Positions 8,860-18,789 of a DNA stretch of 64,000 bases are shown piece after piece. Origin of the DNA: Burkholderia sp. USMB20 (lineage in GTDB: Bacteria; Pseudomonadota; Gammaproteobacteria; Burkholderiales; Burkholderiaceae); contig NZ_JTAN02000018.1 of the NCBI RefSeq assembly GCF_000949135.2, positions 124,001-188,000 on the forward strand, written 5' to 3'. Numbering within the stretch: position 1 is the first letter of the stretch; each line of letters begins with the position of its first letter. The notes under the pieces are model-generated. The model searched no databases. It was given only the letters and a program-made list of their open reading frames with translations, and was not told where the DNA came from. The translations under genes were made by a program, and so were the position numbers.

Positions 8860-9873
8860 TCAGCCGCGATAGAACGCCGGGCGTTCGGCCATCGCGATCG
8901 GCTCGACCGCCCCGCTCTGCTGCGCGCGCACGCACGCATCGGCCGCGACCGCCGCCGCATAGCCGTCCCACGCGGACGGCCCGGTCAGCGCACCCTGCCG
9001 CACGCCGTCGATGAACGCCTGCAGCTCGACGTCGTACGACGCGATGAAGCGCTCCTTCCAGTCGGTCATGATCTCGACCGACTGCCGCGCCGCGTGCTTG
9101 AGCCCGACCGCGGGCGGATCGGGCAGCTTCGCGATGCCGTTCTCGCCGACCACCTCGCACTGGATGTCGTAGCCGTATTGGCAGTTCACGAAGATCTCGA
9201 CGTCGATGCGCACGCCGCTCGCGGTTTCGAGCAGCACGATCTGCGGATCGGCGAGATGCGCGGACGCATGGCGCGTCTTCTTCGGATAGACGACCTGCGC
9301 GCTCGCATAGTCCTCGCCGAGCAGCCAGCGCAGCACGTCGAGCTCGTGGATCAGCGTGTCGGTGATCGCCATGTCGGTCGTATAGCGCTCGCCGACCGAC
9401 TGGTTGCGGTGCGCGCAATGCAGCATCAGCGGCGCGCCGATCTCGCCGCCGTCGATCACGCGCTTGAGCGCGCGATAGCCTTCGTCGTACGGACGCATGA
9501 AGCCGACCTGCACGAGCCGGCGGCCGTGCGCGACCTCGGCTTCGACGATGCGCATGCAGCCGTCGGCCGTGACGGCCAGCGGTTTCTCGCAGAACACCGG
9601 CTTGCCGTGCGCGATCGCGTCGAGCACGAACGCTTCGTGCGTCGGTCCCCACGACGTGACGAGCACGGCCTGTACGTCGGCAGCCGCGACCACTTCGTGG
9701 CCGTCGCCGTAGATTTCCGCGTCGAGCCCGTACTTCGTCACCGCATCGCGCGCCTGCTGCGGATCGATGTCATTGACGGCCACCACGCGCGCGCCGGACA
9801 GCGTGCGCGTGAGCCTGCGGATATGGTCCTGGCCGATCGCGCCGCAGCCGATCACGCCGATTTGCAAGGTCAT
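8860..9873 (-). CDS. iolG: Myo-inositol 2-dehydrogenase
   Basis: This 337-residue protein is a Gfo/Idh/MocA dehydrogenase with the IolG pattern. The Rossmann motif [16 protein letters not shown] is at residues 6-21, followed by [12 protein letters not shown] with the catalytic-region Lys near 96. [12 protein letters not shown] and the [14 protein letters not shown] His segment are typical of inositol dehydrogenases. It oxidises myo-inositol to scyllo-inosose with NAD, the entry step of the pathway. The ATG at 9873 has a clear ribosome site (GGAGATATCC). It lies in one operon with the transporter genes. Confidence 0.92.
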   Translation of the reverse strand: MTLQIGVIGCGAIGQDHIRRLTRTLSGARVVAVNDIDPQQARDAVTKYGLDAEIYGDGHEVVAAADVQAVLVTSWGPTHEAFVLDAIAHGKPVFCEKPLAVTADGCMRIVEAEVAHGRRLVQVGFMRPYDEGYRALKRVIDGGEIGAPLMLHCAHRNQSVGERYTTDMAITDTLIHELDVLRWLLGEDYASAQVVYPKKTRHASAHLADPQIVLLETASGVRIDVEIFVNCQYGYDIQCEVVGENGIAKLPDPPAVGLKHAARQSVEIMTDWKERFIASYDVELQAFIDGVRQGALTGPSAWDGYAAAVAADACVRAQQSGAVEPIAMAERPAFYRG

Positions 9874-9947
9874 CCGGATATCTCCAGTCTCTGGTTCAAC
9901 GACGGCGCGGCCCGTGCCGCGCCGGTCGGCAATGGTTCCAAAACGGG

Positions 9948-10862
9948 TCAGCGCGCGGCCGCCCGTTCGAAATGGCGTTCGACGTAGCGCTGGATCGTGT
10001 CGCGCATGTAGCGCGACGACGCTTCCGCGCGGTCCTCCCACGCGAACACGCACGACGACATCACACCGTCGAAGCCGGCGCTGCCGAGTGCGCGGAAAAA
10101 CACGTCCCAGTCGATCTCGCCCTGCCCGATGTCGAGATGCTGGTGCACGCGGATCTGGTTCGAGCCCGGCGGGTTCACGATGTAGCGCAGCTGGCTGCTC
10201 TTGCGGTGGTCGAACGTGTCGGCCACGCGCACGTGCGCGAGGATCGGTGCGGCGGCCGCGATCATCGCGGCCATGTCGTCGCCGTAATAGAACGTGTGCG
10301 GCGCGATGTACGACAGCTTCAGCGACGGCGAACCGATGTTCGTGACGATGTCGATCGCCGGCTGCAGCTGCTCGATCCAGTCTTCCGGATGCGGCTCGAC
10401 CGACAGCACGATGCGTTCGCGCTCGAGGATCGGCAGCAGCTCGTCCATCGAACGGAACCACGCGGCTTCGCACAGCTCCTTCGGATTCGCGCCCGGCCGT
10501 TCGCCGACCGAGCGCTCCGGCGACGCGCCGCGCCCGAATTCGGACACCATCAGCGGGCATTCCATCTCGAGCGCGGCCTCGATCGCCTTCTTCCAGCAGC
10601 GCACCGCCCACTGCCGCTCGTCATCGAACGGGCTGGCCCAGCGGTACATCGGCTGCAGCGACGCAAGGCCCACGCCGCTCGCGCGCAACGCTTGCCGGAA
10701 CGCGGCCATGCGCTCGCGCGTCGCGCGCGGCATCACCCACCAGTCGAGAAAGTCGCTGCGCGGCGACAGCTCGATCTGGTCGTAGCCGAGCTCGGCCACC
10801 GCATGCGGCAGCCGGTCGAGCGGCAGGTGGCGAATCATGTAGGGATCCAAAGCGATCTTCAT
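9948..10862 (-). CDS. Sugar phosphate isomerase/epimerase (IolH/IolI-like TIM barrel)
   Basis: The 304-residue product is another AP-endonuclease-2-like TIM-barrel protein. Recognisable parts are [30 protein letters not shown], the metal-site region [27 protein letters not shown], and [11 protein letters not shown]. It begins a few bases after the permease gene, so it is co-transcribed with the ABC transporter. Proteins of this type near iol genes are annotated IolH or IolI. An isomerase role that lets other inositol isomers enter the pathway is plausible but not shown. Confidence 0.8.
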   Translation of the reverse strand: MKIALDPYMIRHLPLDRLPHAVAELGYDQIELSPRSDFLDWWVMPRATRERMAAFRQALRASGVGLASLQPMYRWASPFDDERQWAVRCWKKAIEAALEMECPLMVSEFGRGASPERSVGERPGANPKELCEAAWFRSMDELLPILERERIVLSVEPHPEDWIEQLQPAIDIVTNIGSPSLKLSYIAPHTFYYGDDMAAMIAAAAPILAHVRVADTFDHRKSSQLRYIVNPPGSNQIRVHQHLDIGQGEIDWDVFFRALGSAGFDGVMSSCVFAWEDRAEASSRYMRDTIQRYVERHFERAAAR

Positions 10863-10899
10863 TTTATTCCCGATCGGTTGTGTGTTCGATCTCGGCCGG

Positions 10900-11925
10900 T
10901 CAGCGGCGCGATTTCTTGTTGCGATACTGGTCGGCGATCACGGCCGCGACGATGATCGCGCCCTTGACCATCTCCTGGTAGTACGCGTCGATCCGGATGA
11001 ACGTGAAGCCCGACGTCATCACGCCGAGGATCAGCACGCCGATCACGGTGCCCGTCACGCGCCCGAGGCCGCCCGACAGCGACGTGCCGCCGATCACGAC
11101 GGCCGCGATCGCGTCGAGCTCGTACATCACGCCCATGCCCGACTGGCCTGAGATCGCGCGCGCGGCCGTCACGGTGCCGGCGATCCCGCTCAGGAGGCCC
11201 GCGATCGCATAGACGAACACCAGATGGCGCGTCACGTTGATGCCCGATACGACGGCCGCGTGGCGGTTCGCGCCGATCGCATACGTGTACTTGCCGAAGC
11301 GCGTGTAGCGCAGCACGACGTGGAAGATCGCGGCCACCACGACGAAGATGATCACCGGGTTCGCGCCCGCGCCGATCGCCGCGAACTGGTCGGTCAGCAT
11401 CGATACCGGCATCCCGTTGGTGAACCACTTCGCGAAGCCGCGCGCGGCCACCATCGTGCCGAGCGTCGCGATGAACGGCGGGATGCCCGTCAGCGCGATC
11501 AGCGAGCCGTTGAGCAGGCCGACCAGCAGCCCGACGCACACGCCGGCCAGCACCGGCCAGATGATCGGCAGGTCGGTCAGGTGCGGGAACACCGCGCGCG
11601 GAAAATCGGACACCTGCGCGAGGCTGGCCGACACGACCGCCGCCGCCGCGACGACGGACCCCGACGACAGGTCGATCCCGCTCGTGATGATCACGAGGTT
11701 CACGCCGACCGCGATGATGCCGATCACGGCCATCTGCAGCACGATGATCTCGAGCCGCTCCGCGTTGAACAGGAAGCTCTGCCCGACGACGAGCCAGCCG
11801 ATCACCTCGAAGAACAGGCTGATGCCCACCAGCACCAGGAAGATGCTCAGTTCGGGCGGCCACTTCGCGTGCCGCGTCTTGATCGTCATGGACTGCGCGT
11901 CCGCGACCGGATTCAGGTTGCCCAT
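10900..11925 (-). CDS. Sugar (inositol) ABC transporter permease, CUT2 type
   Basis: This hydrophobic protein of about 341 residues has the CUT2/RbsC permease pattern: many membrane spans, the segment NLVIITSGIDLSSGSVVAAAA, and the late loop ALDAIAAVVIGGTSLSGG that contacts the ATPase (here YELDAIAAVVIGGTSLSGG). The ATG at 11925 has GGAG nine bases ahead; an ATG at 11940 is also in frame. It lies 27 bases downstream of the ATPase gene. With the binding protein and ATPase it forms an inner-membrane uptake system, and its location makes inositol the most likely cargo. Confidence 0.9.
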   Translation of the reverse strand: MGNLNPVADAQSMTIKTRHAKWPPELSIFLVLVGISLFFEVIGWLVVGQSFLFNAERLEIIVLQMAVIGIIAVGVNLVIITSGIDLSSGSVVAAAAVVSASLAQVSDFPRAVFPHLTDLPIIWPVLAGVCVGLLVGLLNGSLIALTGIPPFIATLGTMVAARGFAKWFTNGMPVSMLTDQFAAIGAGANPVIIFVVVAAIFHVVLRYTRFGKYTYAIGANRHAAVVSGINVTRHLVFVYAIAGLLSGIAGTVTAARAISGQSGMGVMYELDAIAAVVIGGTSLSGGLGRVTGTVIGVLILGVMTSGFTFIRIDAYYQEMVKGAIIVAAVIADQYRNKKSRR

Positions 11926-11952
11926 TTCAGTTGTCTCCATGCTTGTTGCGGC

Positions 11953-13527
11953 TCAGCGCGAGGCCAGGTCCATGATGCGGACCTGGTCGGCGTCCTTGCG
12001 TTCGACGATGCCGGTCATCCGGCCTTCGTGCATCACCATCACGCGATCGCTCATGCCGAGCACCTCCGGCATCTCCGACGAGATCATCAGCACCGCGACG
12101 CCCTTGCCGGCGAGCGCGCTGACGAGCCGGTGGATCTCGGCCTTCGCGCCGACGTCGATCCCGCGGGTCGGCTCGTCGAGGATCAGGATGCGCGGTTGCG
12201 TGAGCAACCATCTGCCGATCAGCACCTTCTGCTGGTTGCCGCCCGACAGGTTCTGGATTTCCTCGTGCAGCCCGGGCGTCTTCACGCGCAGCATCCGGCT
12301 CATTTCCTCGCAGTCGCGTTTCAACTGCGCCTGCCGCACGAAATTGAACTTCACGTAGCGGTTGCTGAGCACCGCCGCTTCCATGTTCGCGAGCAGGTCG
12401 AGATTCAGGAAGCAGCCGGTGTCCTTGCGGTCCTCGGTGAGGAACGCCATCCCGTGCTTCATCGCCTGCGCGGGCGTGGCGATGCGCACCGGCTTGCCGT
12501 CGATCAGGATCTCGCCGGAGGTGGCCGGCACGACGCCGAACAGCGCCTCCGCGACGTTCGAGCGCCCCGAGCCGACGAGGCCCGCGACGCCGAGGATCTC
12601 GCCCGCGCGCAGCTCGAAGCTGACGTCGCGGAACACGCCGTCGACGCCGAGGTTCTTCACGGCCAGCACGACGTCGCCGATCGGCACCTCCTCCTTCGGG
12701 AACATCTGCGTGATCTCGCGGCCGACCATCATGCGGATGATGTCGTCGCGCGTGACGTCGCTCGACGCGTGCGTGCCGATGTACTTGCCGTCGCGGAACA
12801 CCGAGAACTCGTCGGCGATCTCGAACAGCTCGTTCATCTTGTGCGTGATGTAGACGATGCCCTTGCCCTGCTCGCGCAGCTGGCGAATGATGCGGAACAG
12901 GTGCGTGACCTCCTTGTCGGTCAGCGCGGAAGTCGGCTCGTCCATGATCAGCACGTCGGAGTCGAACGACACGGCCTTCGCGATCTCGACCATCTGGCGG
13001 CTCGCGACCGTCAGCGTGCGCACGTCGGCTTCCGGGTCGATGTCGATCGACAGCCGCTCGAACAGCGCGGCGGTGCGGCGGCGCAGCTCGGCATGATCGA
13101 TCAGGCCGAAGCGGTTCTTCGGTTCGCGGCGGATCCAGATGTTCTCCGCGACCGTCATGTACGGCATCAGGTTGAGTTCCTGGTGGATCATCGCGATCCC
13201 GCGATCGAGCGCGTCGAGCGGGCCGTTCAGCACGACGGGCTCGCCGTTGATCAGGATCTCGCCCTGGTCGGGCGTGTAGACGCCGGCGATGATCTTCATC
13301 AGCGTCGACTTGCCGGCGCCGTTCTCGCCCATCAGCGCATGCACGGTGCCGCGCCGCACGCGGAACTGCACGCCGTCGAGCGCGACGACGCCGGGAAACG
13401 ACTTGCCGACGCCGCGCACCTCGAGCACGCAGTCGGCGGCGGGCACACCGGACGAACCCGGTGCGGCGGACGAGGCGGCCGGCGCGCTTTCGCTCGCCAT
13501 CGAGCGCGCCATCCTGGCTGTAAACAT
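11953..13527 (-). CDS. Sugar (inositol) ABC transporter ATP-binding protein, two-domain CUT2 type
   Basis: The 524-residue protein contains two ATPase halves, as in RbsA/MglA. The first has Walker [15 protein letters not shown] near residue 65-80 and Walker [12 protein letters not shown]. The second has a degenerate Walker A ([16 protein letters not shown]), the signature [16 protein letters not shown] and Walker [13 protein letters not shown]. The degenerate second P-loop is normal for this subfamily. Start at 13527 is supported by a ribosome site (GAGGAA). An Ala/Ser-rich extension of roughly 35 residues precedes the first conserved strand. Confidence 0.93.
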   Translation of the reverse strand: MFTARMARSMASESAPAASSAAPGSSGVPAADCVLEVRGVGKSFPGVVALDGVQFRVRRGTVHALMGENGAGKSTLMKIIAGVYTPDQGEILINGEPVVLNGPLDALDRGIAMIHQELNLMPYMTVAENIWIRREPKNRFGLIDHAELRRRTAALFERLSIDIDPEADVRTLTVASRQMVEIAKAVSFDSDVLIMDEPTSALTDKEVTHLFRIIRQLREQGKGIVYITHKMNELFEIADEFSVFRDGKYIGTHASSDVTRDDIIRMMVGREITQMFPKEEVPIGDVVLAVKNLGVDGVFRDVSFELRAGEILGVAGLVGSGRSNVAEALFGVVPATSGEILIDGKPVRIATPAQAMKHGMAFLTEDRKDTGCFLNLDLLANMEAAVLSNRYVKFNFVRQAQLKRDCEEMSRMLRVKTPGLHEEIQNLSGGNQQKVLIGRWLLTQPRILILDEPTRGIDVGAKAEIHRLVSALAGKGVAVLMISSEMPEVLGMSDRVMVMHEGRMTGIVERKDADQVRIMDLASR

Positions 13528-13595
13528 GGACGTTCCTCGAAAGTCACACGCGAACCCGGACACGCCGGGCCCGCGCAGTTCAGCGGAAAAACCGG

Positions 13596-14522
13596 TCAGT
13601 GCTTCGCGTACTGGTTCATGTTCTCCGGCGTGACGAGTTCGAACGGCACGTTCACGAAGCGCTCGACGGGCTGCTTCTTCGCCAGCTTGAGCGCGGCCGC
13701 GACGGCCTGCGCGCCCTGCCCGGCCGCGTTCTGGTACACCGACACCTTCAGCTCGCCGCTCTTCATCGCCGCGAGCCCGTCCGGCGTCGCGTCGATGCCC
13801 GCGACGACCGTCTTCGGCGTCAGCTTGCGCGCGGCCTTCAGCGCGTTGATCGCGCCGATCGCCATTTCGTCGTTGTTCGACACGATCGCGTCGAACTTCG
13901 TCCCGGAGCTCAGCCAGTTCATCGTGATGTCCTGGCCCTGCGTGCGGCTCCACTTGCCTTCGCGCTTGTCGACGATCTTCATGCCGGCACAGTCCTTGGT
14001 CGCGATCACGTCCTCGATGTCCTTGGTGCGCGCGCGCGCCGACTCGTTGGACAGCTCGCCCATCAGCACCAGAATGTCGCCCTTGCCGCCGAGCAGCTTG
14101 CACACCTGGCGCGCCTGCAGCGTGCCCGACTGTTTCTCGTCGGACGCGACCACGGCGACGCCGGCCGGCAGCTTGTCGAAATCGACCGGCTTGCGGTTCA
14201 CGTAGACGAGCGGGATCTTCGCGGCGGTCACCATCTTGGTGATCTTCGGCGTCGCGTCGGTGTCGACCGCATTCACGATGATCGCGTCGACCTTCTGCGC
14301 GATCATGTTCTGGACCTGGCTCAACTGCTTGCCGACGTCGTTGCCGCCGTCCTCGATCTGCACGGTCGCGCCGTCCTTCTTCGCCGCATCGCCGATGCTG
14401 TTGCGCAGGATCGTCAGGAACGTGTCGTCGAACGATGCCATCGTCACGCCGATCTTCTCGGCATGCGCGAGCGGCATGGCCAGGATTGCGGCGGCCGCGG
14501 CGGCCATCAGCTTGGTCTTCAT
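13596..14522 (-). CDS. Periplasmic sugar (inositol) binding protein of the CUT2 transporter
   Basis: This 308-residue protein begins with a signal peptide ([21 protein letters not shown]) and continues as a periplasmic binding protein 1 fold: [77 protein letters not shown]. These are the conserved landmarks of ribose/inositol-type binding proteins. The ATG at 14522 sits about 10 bases after AGGAGA. It is the first gene of the minus-strand operon that runs through the transporter, isomerases and dehydrogenases. Confidence 0.93.
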   Translation of the reverse strand: MKTKLMAAAAAAILAMPLAHAEKIGVTMASFDDTFLTILRNSIGDAAKKDGATVQIEDGGNDVGKQLSQVQNMIAQKVDAIIVNAVDTDATPKITKMVTAAKIPLVYVNRKPVDFDKLPAGVAVVASDEKQSGTLQARQVCKLLGGKGDILVLMGELSNESARARTKDIEDVIATKDCAGMKIVDKREGKWSRTQGQDITMNWLSSGTKFDAIVSNNDEMAIGAINALKAARKLTPKTVVAGIDATPDGLAAMKSGELKVSVYQNAAGQGAQAVAAALKLAKKQPVERFVNVPFELVTPENMNQYAKH

Positions 14523-14583
14523 GATCACTCTGTCTCCTCATCTCCGGGGGCGGAAAAACGGCGCGTTGCGCGCCGCCGGGCCG

Positions 14584-14608
14584 AGTCCGATCGGATCCGA
14601 TTCGGACT
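14584..14608. promoter_or_regulatory. Nested inverted repeat upstream of the ABC operon
   Basis: AGTCCGA and TCGGACT form a 7-bp inverted repeat enclosing a second palindrome, TCGGATCCGA. It lies in the 5' untranslated or promoter region of the binding-protein gene. It could be an operator or an mRNA hairpin; the sequence does not decide. Confidence 0.4.
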
Positions 14609-14650
14609 GAAGCATCCGGATGAAACTGTAGATCACTTCTTCGAAAATTT

Positions 14651-14664
14651 GGAAATTTATTTCT
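14651..14664. promoter_or_regulatory. Candidate IolR half-conserved operator
   Basis: GGAAATTTATTTCT matches GGAA-N6-TTCC with one mismatch in the last arm. It lies exactly 30 bases before the perfect site at 14681, so both would face the same side of the helix. Confidence 0.45.
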
Positions 14665-14680
14665 ACGTGATTTCACCTAG

Positions 14681-14694
14681 GGAACTGGATTTCC
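14681..14694. promoter_or_regulatory. Candidate IolR operator (GGAA-N6-TTCC)
   Basis: GGAACTGGATTTCC is an exact match to the IolR-type consensus. It lies in the AT-rich core of the divergent promoter region and about 145 bases before the iolC-J start. Confidence 0.6.
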
Positions 14695-14839
14695 AAAAAG
14701 TCTAGACTCCGTTCCGTAGCCCGATTCCTTGCGGCAGGCATTCCCGTGTCGTGCCGCGCACGTGACGCACCACCGTCGCAGGATCGGTCCCTCAATCCGC
14801 CGGCAGGGTCGAACGCCGGCCGCGAGCGTGACACGTGAT

Positions 14840-16798
14840 ATGAGCCCGTTGAACTTTCCGACTGACCGCCCCATCGATCTCGCCTGCCTCGGCCGCGTCG
14901 CCGTGGACCTTTACGCGCAACAGTACGGCAGCCGCCTGGAGGATGCGCGCAGCTTCCAGATGTATCTCGGCGGCTCGTCGGGCAACGTCGCGTTCGGCGT
15001 CGCCCGGCTCGGGCTGAAGACCGCGATGATCTCGCGCGTCGGCGACGAGCAGATGGGCCGCTTCGTGCGCGAGACGCTCGAGCGCGAAGGCTGCGACACG
15101 AGCCAGCTGCAGACCGATCCGGAACGCCTGACCGCGCTCGTGCTGCTCGGGCTGAAGGATCGCGACACGTTCCCGCTGCTGTTCGTGCGCGAGAACTGCG
15201 CGGACATGGCCGTGCGCGCCGACGAGATCCGCGAGGACTTCATCGCCGGCTGCCGCGCGCTCGCGATCACCGGCACCCATCTTTCGACGCCGGGCACCCG
15301 CGAGGCGTCGCTGACCGCGCTCGGCTACGCGCGCCGCCACGGCGTCGTGCGGATCCTCGACATCGACTACCGGCCGGTGCTGTGGGGGCTGACCGCGCGC
15401 GGCGCGGGCGAGAACCGCTACGTGCCCGACGCGCAGGTCACGCGGCAGCTGCAGCAGGTGCTCGGCGAGTTCGACCTGCTGGTCGGCACCGAGGAGGAAT
15501 TCCTGATCGCGGGCGGCGTGCCGCACGACCTGATCGCGTCGCTGCAGGCCGTGCGCCGCGCGAGCGGCGCGGTGCTGGTGGTCAAGCGCGGCGCGCTCGG
15601 CTGCTGCGTGATCGAGGGCGACATCCCCGCGCGCATCGACGATGCGCCGACCTTCCACGGCGAACGCGTCGAAGTCCTGAACGTGCTGGGCGCGGGCGAC
15701 GCGTTCCTGTCGGGCCTGCTGTCCGGGCTGCTGCGCGGGCACGGCTGGGCGCAAGCGACGCGCATCGCGAATGCGTGCGGTGCGATCGTCGTGTCGCGCC
15801 ACGCATGCTCGGCCGCGATGCCGACGCCGGCCGAGCTCGCGCACTGGTTCGGCGGCAGCCGCAATCCGCAGGTGGACGCCGATCGCTCGCTCGCGCACCT
15901 CCATCGCGTGACGGTGCCGCGCCGCGCATGGGACGACCTGTGCGTGATGGCGTTCGACCATCGCAGCCAGTTCTACGAACTCGCGGTGCAGGCCGGCGCG
16001 GACGAGGCGCGGATCAAGACGCTCAAGCGCCTGCTCGTGCGCGCGGCCGAACAGGTCGAGCGCGATCGCCGGATCGAAGGCCACGTCGGCGTGCTGATCG
16101 ACGGCGGCGCGTACGGCCGCGACGCGCTCGCGTCGGCCACCGGCCGCGGCTGGTGGGTCGGTCGCCCGGTCGAGCTGCCCGGCTCGCGGCCGCTGTGCTT
16201 CGACGACACGCGCTCGGTCGGCTCGTCGCTCACGCACTGGCCGACCGAACAGGTCGTGAAGTGCCTGGTCCACTACCACCCCGACGACGACGTCGACCTG
16301 CGCGTCGCGCAGGAGCAGCGCGTGCTGGAGCTGTGGGAAGCCACGCGCGCGAGCGGCAACGAGCTGCTGCTGGAAATCATTCCGCCGCGCGCGGTCACGC
16401 CGCCCGGCACCGAGGACGACGCGGTGCTGCGCACGGTCGCGCGCTTCTACAACCTCGGCGTGATGCCGGAGTGGTGGAAGCTCGCACCGATGAGCGCCGA
16501 CGGCTGGGCGCGGCTCGAGACGCTGGTGGCCGAGCGCGACCCGCACTGCCGCGGCGCGGTGATCCTCGGGCTGAACCAGCCGCTGCAATATCTGGTCGAC
16601 AGCTTCCGCTCGGCGACCAACCCGATCGTCAAGGGCTTCATGGTCGGGCGCACGCTTTGGGCCGACGCGTCGCTGCACTGGCTCGCCGGCCGGATCGACG
16701 ACCAGGCGCTGATCGACGAAGTGGCCGGCAATTTCGCGCAGCTGGTCGACGCGTGGCTCGGTCGCCGTGCCGCCGCGCGCGCCGCCGCAGCCGCCTGA
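14840..16798 (+). CDS. iolC: Bifunctional 5-dehydro-2-deoxygluconokinase / DUF2090 aldolase-type protein
   Basis: The 652-residue protein is a fusion. The first half (about 1-325) is a PfkB sugar kinase of the IolC type, with GGSSGNVAFGVARLGL, VGTEEEFL and the ATP/catalytic motif NVLGAGDAFLSGLL. The second half (about 345-640) is a DUF2090 domain with VMAFDHRSQFYELA and a TIM-barrel pattern; in proteobacteria this half is taken to replace the IolJ aldolase. Together they would phosphorylate 5-dehydro-2-deoxygluconate and cleave it to malonate semialdehyde and DHAP. The ATG at 14840 begins the conserved region. It is the first gene of the plus-strand iol operon. Confidence 0.9.
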   Translation: MSPLNFPTDRPIDLACLGRVAVDLYAQQYGSRLEDARSFQMYLGGSSGNVAFGVARLGLKTAMISRVGDEQMGRFVRETLEREGCDTSQLQTDPERLTALVLLGLKDRDTFPLLFVRENCADMAVRADEIREDFIAGCRALAITGTHLSTPGTREASLTALGYARRHGVVRILDIDYRPVLWGLTARGAGENRYVPDAQVTRQLQQVLGEFDLLVGTEEEFLIAGGVPHDLIASLQAVRRASGAVLVVKRGALGCCVIEGDIPARIDDAPTFHGERVEVLNVLGAGDAFLSGLLSGLLRGHGWAQATRIANACGAIVVSRHACSAAMPTPAELAHWFGGSRNPQVDADRSLAHLHRVTVPRRAWDDLCVMAFDHRSQFYELAVQAGADEARIKTLKRLLVRAAEQVERDRRIEGHVGVLIDGGAYGRDALASATGRGWWVGRPVELPGSRPLCFDDTRSVGSSLTHWPTEQVVKCLVHYHPDDDVDLRVAQEQRVLELWEATRASGNELLLEIIPPRAVTPPGTEDDAVLRTVARFYNLGVMPEWWKLAPMSADGWARLETLVAERDPHCRGAVILGLNQPLQYLVDSFRSATNPIVKGFMVGRTLWADASLHWLAGRIDDQALIDEVAGNFAQLVDAWLGRRAAARAAAAA

Positions 16799-16844
16799 TG
16801 CAGATGTCCGTGATGACCCCCCGATTCCTCCTGATCGACAGACG

Positions 16845-18728
16845 ATGACCACCACCGTGAGACTGACCGTCAGCCAGGCGCTCGTGCGCTACCTGGCCGC
16901 CCTGCGCGCCGAAGTCGTCCAGCCGGACGGCCGCACCGAGATCCTGCCGTATTGCGGCGGCGTGTTCGCGATCTTCGGCCACGGCAACGTGGCCGGGCTC
17001 GGCGAAGCGCTGCATGCCGAAAAAGAACGGCTGCCGACGTTCCGCGCGCACAACGAGCAAGGAATGGCGAATGCGGCCGTCGCGTTCGCGAAAGCGAACT
17101 TCCGCCAGCGAATGATGGCCGCGACGTCGAGCATCGGCCCCGGCGCGACCAACATGCTGACCTCCGCGGCGCTCGCGCACGTCGGCCGGCTGCCGCTGTT
17201 GCTGCTGCCCGGCGACGTGTTCGTGTCGCGGCTGCCCGACCCGGTGCTGCAGCAGGTCGAGGACTTCGAACAGGGCGACGTCAGCGCGAACGACTGCTTC
17301 CGGCCGGTGACGCGCTACTTCGACCGGATCACGTCGCCCGAGCAGCTGCTGGTCGCACTGCCGCGCGCGATCCAGGTGATGACCGACCCCGCGCAATGCG
17401 GCCCCGTGTGCCTCGCGCTGCCGCAGGACGTGCAGACCTTCGCGTACGACTGGCCGGAGGATTTCTTCGCGCCGCCGGTGATCCGGATGCGCCGCCCGCC
17501 TGCCGACACGCTCGAACTCGCGGATGCGCTCGACGTGTTGAAAGCGGCGAAGAAACCGCTGATCGTCGCCGGCGGCGGCGTGCTGTACAGCCAGGCATGG
17601 GACGCGCTGCGCACGTTCGCCGACACGCACGGCGTGCCGGTCGCCGAATCGCAGGCCGGCAAGGGCAGCCTCGCGTGGGACGACCCGCTGAACCTCGGCT
17701 CGATCGGCGTGACGGGCTCACCCGCCGCGAACCGCGCGGCCGCGCAGGCCGACGTGGTGTTCGCGGTCGGCACGCGCCTGCAGGACTTCACGACCGGCTC
17801 GCACGCGCTGTTCGGCAATGCGACGCTGCTGAGCCTGAACGTGCAGCCGTTCGACGCGGGCAAGAAACGCGGCCGGCAATTGATCGCCGATGCGCGCACG
17901 GGCCTCGGCCAGCTGTCGGCCGCGCTCGCCGGCTGGCGCGCGGATGCGGCGTGGACGGCCGCGAACCAGGATCAGGCCGCCGCGTGGAACGCGCGCGTGA
18001 CCGAGCTGACCACGCGCGTGCCGAAGGACACCCTGCCGTACGACGCGGAAGTGATCGGCGCGGTGCGCGACTCGGCGGCCGACGCGGGACGCGACAGCGC
18101 GCGCGACGATCTCGTCGTGTGCGCGGCCGGCACGCTGCCGGCCGAACTGCACAAGCTGTGGCGCAGCGGCGTGCCGGGCAACTACCACATGGACTACGCG
18201 TACTCGTGCATGGGCTACGAGGTCGCAGGCGGCCTCGGCGCGAAGCTCGCGCGGCCCGAGCGCGAAGTGATCGTGATCGTCGGCGACGGCTCGTACATGA
18301 TGCTCAACGCCGAACTCGCGACGTCCGTGATGCTCGGCCGCAAGCTCATCGTCGTGATCCTCGACAACCGCGGCTACGGCTGCATCGAGCGGCTGCAGAT
18401 CAATTGCGGCGGCGCGAGCTTCAACAACATGCTCGACGACTGCGTGCCGGAAGGCGGCGAACGCTCGACGATCGACTTCGCGATGCATGCGCGCTCGATG
18501 GGCGCCGAAGCCGTGCACGTGCGCGACGTCGGCGAGCTGCGCAGCGAAATGAAGCGTGCGCGCGCGGCGAAGACGAGCCAGGTCATCGTGATCGACACGA
18601 CGCACGAGCGCACGACCGCGGACGGCGGCGCGTGGTGGGAAGTCGCGGTGCCGCAGGTATCCGCGCGCGCCGGTGTCGAACGCGCGCACCGGACGTATCT
18701 CGACGAGAAAACCCGGCAGCGGCGCTGA
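16845..18728 (+). CDS. iolD: 3D-(3,5/4)-trihydroxycyclohexane-1,2-dione hydrolase
   Basis: This 627-residue thiamine-diphosphate enzyme opens the inositol ring to give 5-deoxyglucuronate. The N-terminal ThDP domain shows the conserved EQGMANAAVAFAK with its catalytic Glu near residue 66 and SSIGPGATNMLTSAALAH. The C-terminal domain shows the ThDP/metal motif GDGSYMMLNAELA and VVILDNRGYGCIERL. Length and landmarks fit IolD. It starts 46 bases after iolC-J and is followed by iolE. Confidence 0.94.
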   Translation: MTTTVRLTVSQALVRYLAALRAEVVQPDGRTEILPYCGGVFAIFGHGNVAGLGEALHAEKERLPTFRAHNEQGMANAAVAFAKANFRQRMMAATSSIGPGATNMLTSAALAHVGRLPLLLLPGDVFVSRLPDPVLQQVEDFEQGDVSANDCFRPVTRYFDRITSPEQLLVALPRAIQVMTDPAQCGPVCLALPQDVQTFAYDWPEDFFAPPVIRMRRPPADTLELADALDVLKAAKKPLIVAGGGVLYSQAWDALRTFADTHGVPVAESQAGKGSLAWDDPLNLGSIGVTGSPAANRAAAQADVVFAVGTRLQDFTTGSHALFGNATLLSLNVQPFDAGKKRGRQLIADARTGLGQLSAALAGWRADAAWTAANQDQAAAWNARVTELTTRVPKDTLPYDAEVIGAVRDSAADAGRDSARDDLVVCAAGTLPAELHKLWRSGVPGNYHMDYAYSCMGYEVAGGLGAKLARPEREVIVIVGDGSYMMLNAELATSVMLGRKLIVVILDNRGYGCIERLQINCGGASFNNMLDDCVPEGGERSTIDFAMHARSMGAEAVHVRDVGELRSEMKRARAAKTSQVIVIDTTHERTTADGGAWWEVAVPQVSARAGVERAHRTYLDEKTRQRR

Positions 18729-18789
18729 TCCGTTTCCCCATTCAATCCGCCGCTCCGCGAAAACAACATTCGAACCAAGGAAGCACGTC

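Larger units (their letters stand above)
14523..14839. other. Divergent promoter region of the inositol operons
   Basis: This 317-base region lies between the binding-protein gene (minus) and iolC-J (plus). Its middle (about 14610-14710) is markedly AT-rich compared with flanking DNA, as expected for promoters. It holds a palindrome at 14584-14608 and two IolR-type sites at 14651-14664 and 14681-14694. No further gene is visible. Confidence 0.7.

Noticed and set aside
12237-12290. Degenerate second Walker A in the inositol ABC ATPase as a defect
   Set aside because: RbsA/MglA-type ATPases normally have a changed P-loop in the second half, so this is a family feature.
11224-14205. Plus-strand frame of 993 codons over the ABC transporter genes
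   Set aside because: Antisense shadow of three well-supported transporter genes. Composition is His/Arg/Asp-rich with no domain.
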